The position numbers and the translations under genes were made by a program. A model generated the notes under the pieces. That model made no database searches. It had not been told where the DNA came from and saw only the letters and a program-made list of their open reading frames with translations. DNA of 64,000 nt from Abyssibius alkaniclasticus (GTDB taxonomy: Bacteria; Pseudomonadota; Alphaproteobacteria; Rhodobacterales; Rhodobacteraceae). Positions 62,725-64,000 of this stretch are shown piece after piece (position 1 is the stretch's first letter; every line of letters begins with the position of its first letter). Where the stretch lies: positions 2,822,501-2,886,500 of the forward strand of contig NZ_CP095732.1 of assembly GCF_020447305.1 (NCBI RefSeq). Direction: 5' to 3'.

Positions 62725-63933
62725 ATGACAAACCGCCCGGAATTCTTTCGCCAGCACAATGGCGCCAAGGCCGCCCTGCCCTTTGCCCCTGCCGAATATG
62801 AGGCGCGCTTAAGCGGGCTGCGCGCCATTATGGCCAGCCAGGGGCTGGATGCGGTGCTGCTGACCTCGATGCAGAATGTCGCCTATTATTCGGGCTTTCT
62901 CTATTGCAGCTTTGGCCGCCCCTATGCCTGCGTGGTCACGGCCGATGACTGCGTTACCCTCAGCGCGGGCATTGATGCCGGCCAGCCGTGGCGCCGTTCT
63001 GTGGGTGACAACATCACCTATACCGACTGGGCGCGCGACAATTACTGGCGCGCGGCGGCCCATGTGATTGGCACCGGCAAGGCCGTGGGCTATGAGGGCG
63101 ACCATTTGAACCTGCAAGGCATGGACAAGCTGAGGCATTTCCTTGCGCCCAATTCTGTTGCCGATATTGCGGGCGCGACCATGCGCCAGCGAATGCTGAA
63201 ATCCGCCGCCGAGATCGAGATGATCCGCCACGGCGCGGCAGTGGCCGATATCGGCGGCTTTGCCATTCGCGATGCCGTGGCGATTGGCGCGCGCGAGCTT
63301 GACATTGCAATGGCCGGGCGCGACGCGATGGAGCGTGAAATAGCCCGCCGCTTTCCGCAAGCCGAATATCGCGACACATGGGTATGGTTCCAGTCGGGGC
63401 TGAACACCGATGGCGCGCATAACCCCGTTACCGCGCGCAAGGTGGCGCGGGGCGATATCCTCAGCCTCAACACTTTCCCGATGATCTCGGGCTATTACAC
63501 CGCGCTGGAGCGCACGATGTTTGCCGGTGAGGTCGATGCCGCCAGCCTGAAATACTGGCAGGCCAACGTAGCGGCGCATGAGCTTGGGATCAGCCTGATC
63601 AAGCCGGGCGCGACCTGTTCGGGCATAACGGCGGCGATCAACGAAATGCTGGAGGCGCAGGATTTGCTGCAATATCGCAGCTTTGGCTACGGGCACAGCT
63701 TTGGCATTCTCAGCCATTACTATGGCCGCGAGGCGGGCTTGGAGTTGCGCGAGGATATCGACACGGTGCTGGAGCCTGGCATGGTGGTTTCGATGGAACC
63801 GATGCTGACCATTGCGCATGGCGCGCCGGGGGCGGGCGGATATCGTGAGCATGATATTCTGCTTGTGGGGGCCGATGGCGCTGAAAACATTACCAAATAT
63901 CGCTATGGGCCGGAGTTTAACGTGGTGGGGTGA
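62725..63933 (+). CDS. Creatinase (creatine amidinohydrolase)
   Basis: 402 residues of the pita-bread (M24) fold. It lacks the M24 metal ligands but has the creatinase set: F63 and R65 (CSFGRPY), H232 (NTDGAHNP), Y258, E262, H324, R335, E358 and H376, at almost the same numbering as in the P. putida enzyme (from memory). Hydrolyses creatine to sarcosine and urea. GGAGAG precedes the ATG. Divergent from an ABC importer with an aldehyde dehydrogenase. Confidence 0.93.
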   Translation: MTNRPEFFRQHNGAKAALPFAPAEYEARLSGLRAIMASQGLDAVLLTSMQNVAYYSGFLYCSFGRPYACVVTADDCVTLSAGIDAGQPWRRSVGDNITYTDWARDNYWRAAAHVIGTGKAVGYEGDHLNLQGMDKLRHFLAPNSVADIAGATMRQRMLKSAAEIEMIRHGAAVADIGGFAIRDAVAIGARELDIAMAGRDAMEREIARRFPQAEYRDTWVWFQSGLNTDGAHNPVTARKVARGDILSLNTFPMISGYYTALERTMFAGEVDAASLKYWQANVAAHELGISLIKPGATCSGITAAINEMLEAQDLLQYRSFGYGHSFGILSHYYGREAGLELREDIDTVLEPGMVVSMEPMLTIAHGAPGAGGYREHDILLVGADGAENITKYRYGPEFNVVG

Positions 63934-63947
63934 ATTGAGGCGGCGAA

Positions 63948-64000
63948 CGGTGCGCAATAAATGCGCATCATAGATTTTCAAGAACCGTAGGGTGCGCATT
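63948..64000. repeat. GTGCGCA palindromic repeat element, copy B (cut by window end)
   Basis: Opens with cggtgcgcaataaatgcgca (63948-63967) and ends with ccgtagggtgcgcatt (63985-64000), the same blocks as copy A at 2116. The right half should continue past the window. It begins 15 bp after the creatinase stop, again in terminator position. Confidence 0.8.

Noticed and set aside
62725-63933. M24 aminopeptidase P or DMSP lyase DddP
   Set aside because: The metal-ligand pattern of aminopeptidase P is missing and the N-terminal and catalytic motifs are those of creatinase rather than DddP.

Overview
The window looks like a piece of chromosome from a high-GC alphaproteobacterium of the order Rhodobacterales (roseobacter/Rhodobacter group). 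The indications are a complete gene-transfer-agent (GTA) cluster of the Rhodobacter capsulatus type lying between cysE and mltG-fabF, a pyruvate dehydrogenase E1-beta subunit carrying its own lipoyl domain, a ZapA/coiled-coil division gene pair, a class I aldolase next to pgk, and the order purL-bolA-grxD. Nearly all of it is tightly packed protein-coding DNA. I found no rRNA or tRNA gene, insertion sequence, integrase or CRISPR array.

Layout. 1-9.0 kb: two overlapping Lrp/AsnC regulators divergent from ilvC, a membrane protein with a hemerythrin, secG, pyrG-terB, purL, bolA, grxD. 9.2-20.6 kb: glutathionyl-hydroquinone reductase, a zapA pair, tkt, a 47-residue membrane ORF absent from ordinary long-ORF listings, pgk, class I aldolase, ftsB, pdhA-pdhB-pdhC, cysE. 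20.7-35.6 kb: the GTA, read entirely on the minus strand from small terminase (35.6 kb) to a DUF2793 tail protein (20.7 kb). 36-41.8 kb: mltG-fabF, a PilZ protein, acpP, fabG, a DUF922 HExxH protein inserted in inverse orientation, fabD. 42-50.7 kb: rpsF-rpsR-rplI, dnaB, alr, mlaE-mlaF, two small membrane proteins, radA, cvpA. 50.8-57.6 kb: purF, a DUF1801 protein, bioY, two SDR enzymes, a P1-family peptidase, a nitroreductase and a methyltransferase. 57.7-63.9 kb: a minus-strand peptide-type ABC importer with an aldehyde dehydrogenase, divergent from a creatinase.

How the parts work together. Lower glycolysis/pentose phosphate enzymes (tkt, pgk, fba) and the pyruvate dehydrogenase E1/E2 subunits cluster; the E3 subunit is not here. 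Fatty-acid synthesis genes (fabD, fabG, acpP, fabF) flank the GTA head end. The GTA has packaging, head, head-tail joining, tail and baseplate genes but no lysis, replication or integration genes, as expected for a GTA rather than a prophage. Its composition looks like the host's, which suggests long residence. The creatinase keeps every active-site residue I can place against the Pseudomonas enzyme, so the right end is probably a creatine-use locus.

Most notable observations: a small Ig-like protein gene between the GTA capsid and adaptor genes; a strong hairpin plus T-tract just after the capsid gene; a sigma70-like promoter and leader hairpin ahead of the GTA; three GANTC sites in 33 bp upstream of ftsB; a CtrA-like box ahead of the PilZ gene; and two families of dispersed palindromic repeats, one of which doubles as the ilvC terminator. 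Motifs were read by eye; no alignments or database searches were run.
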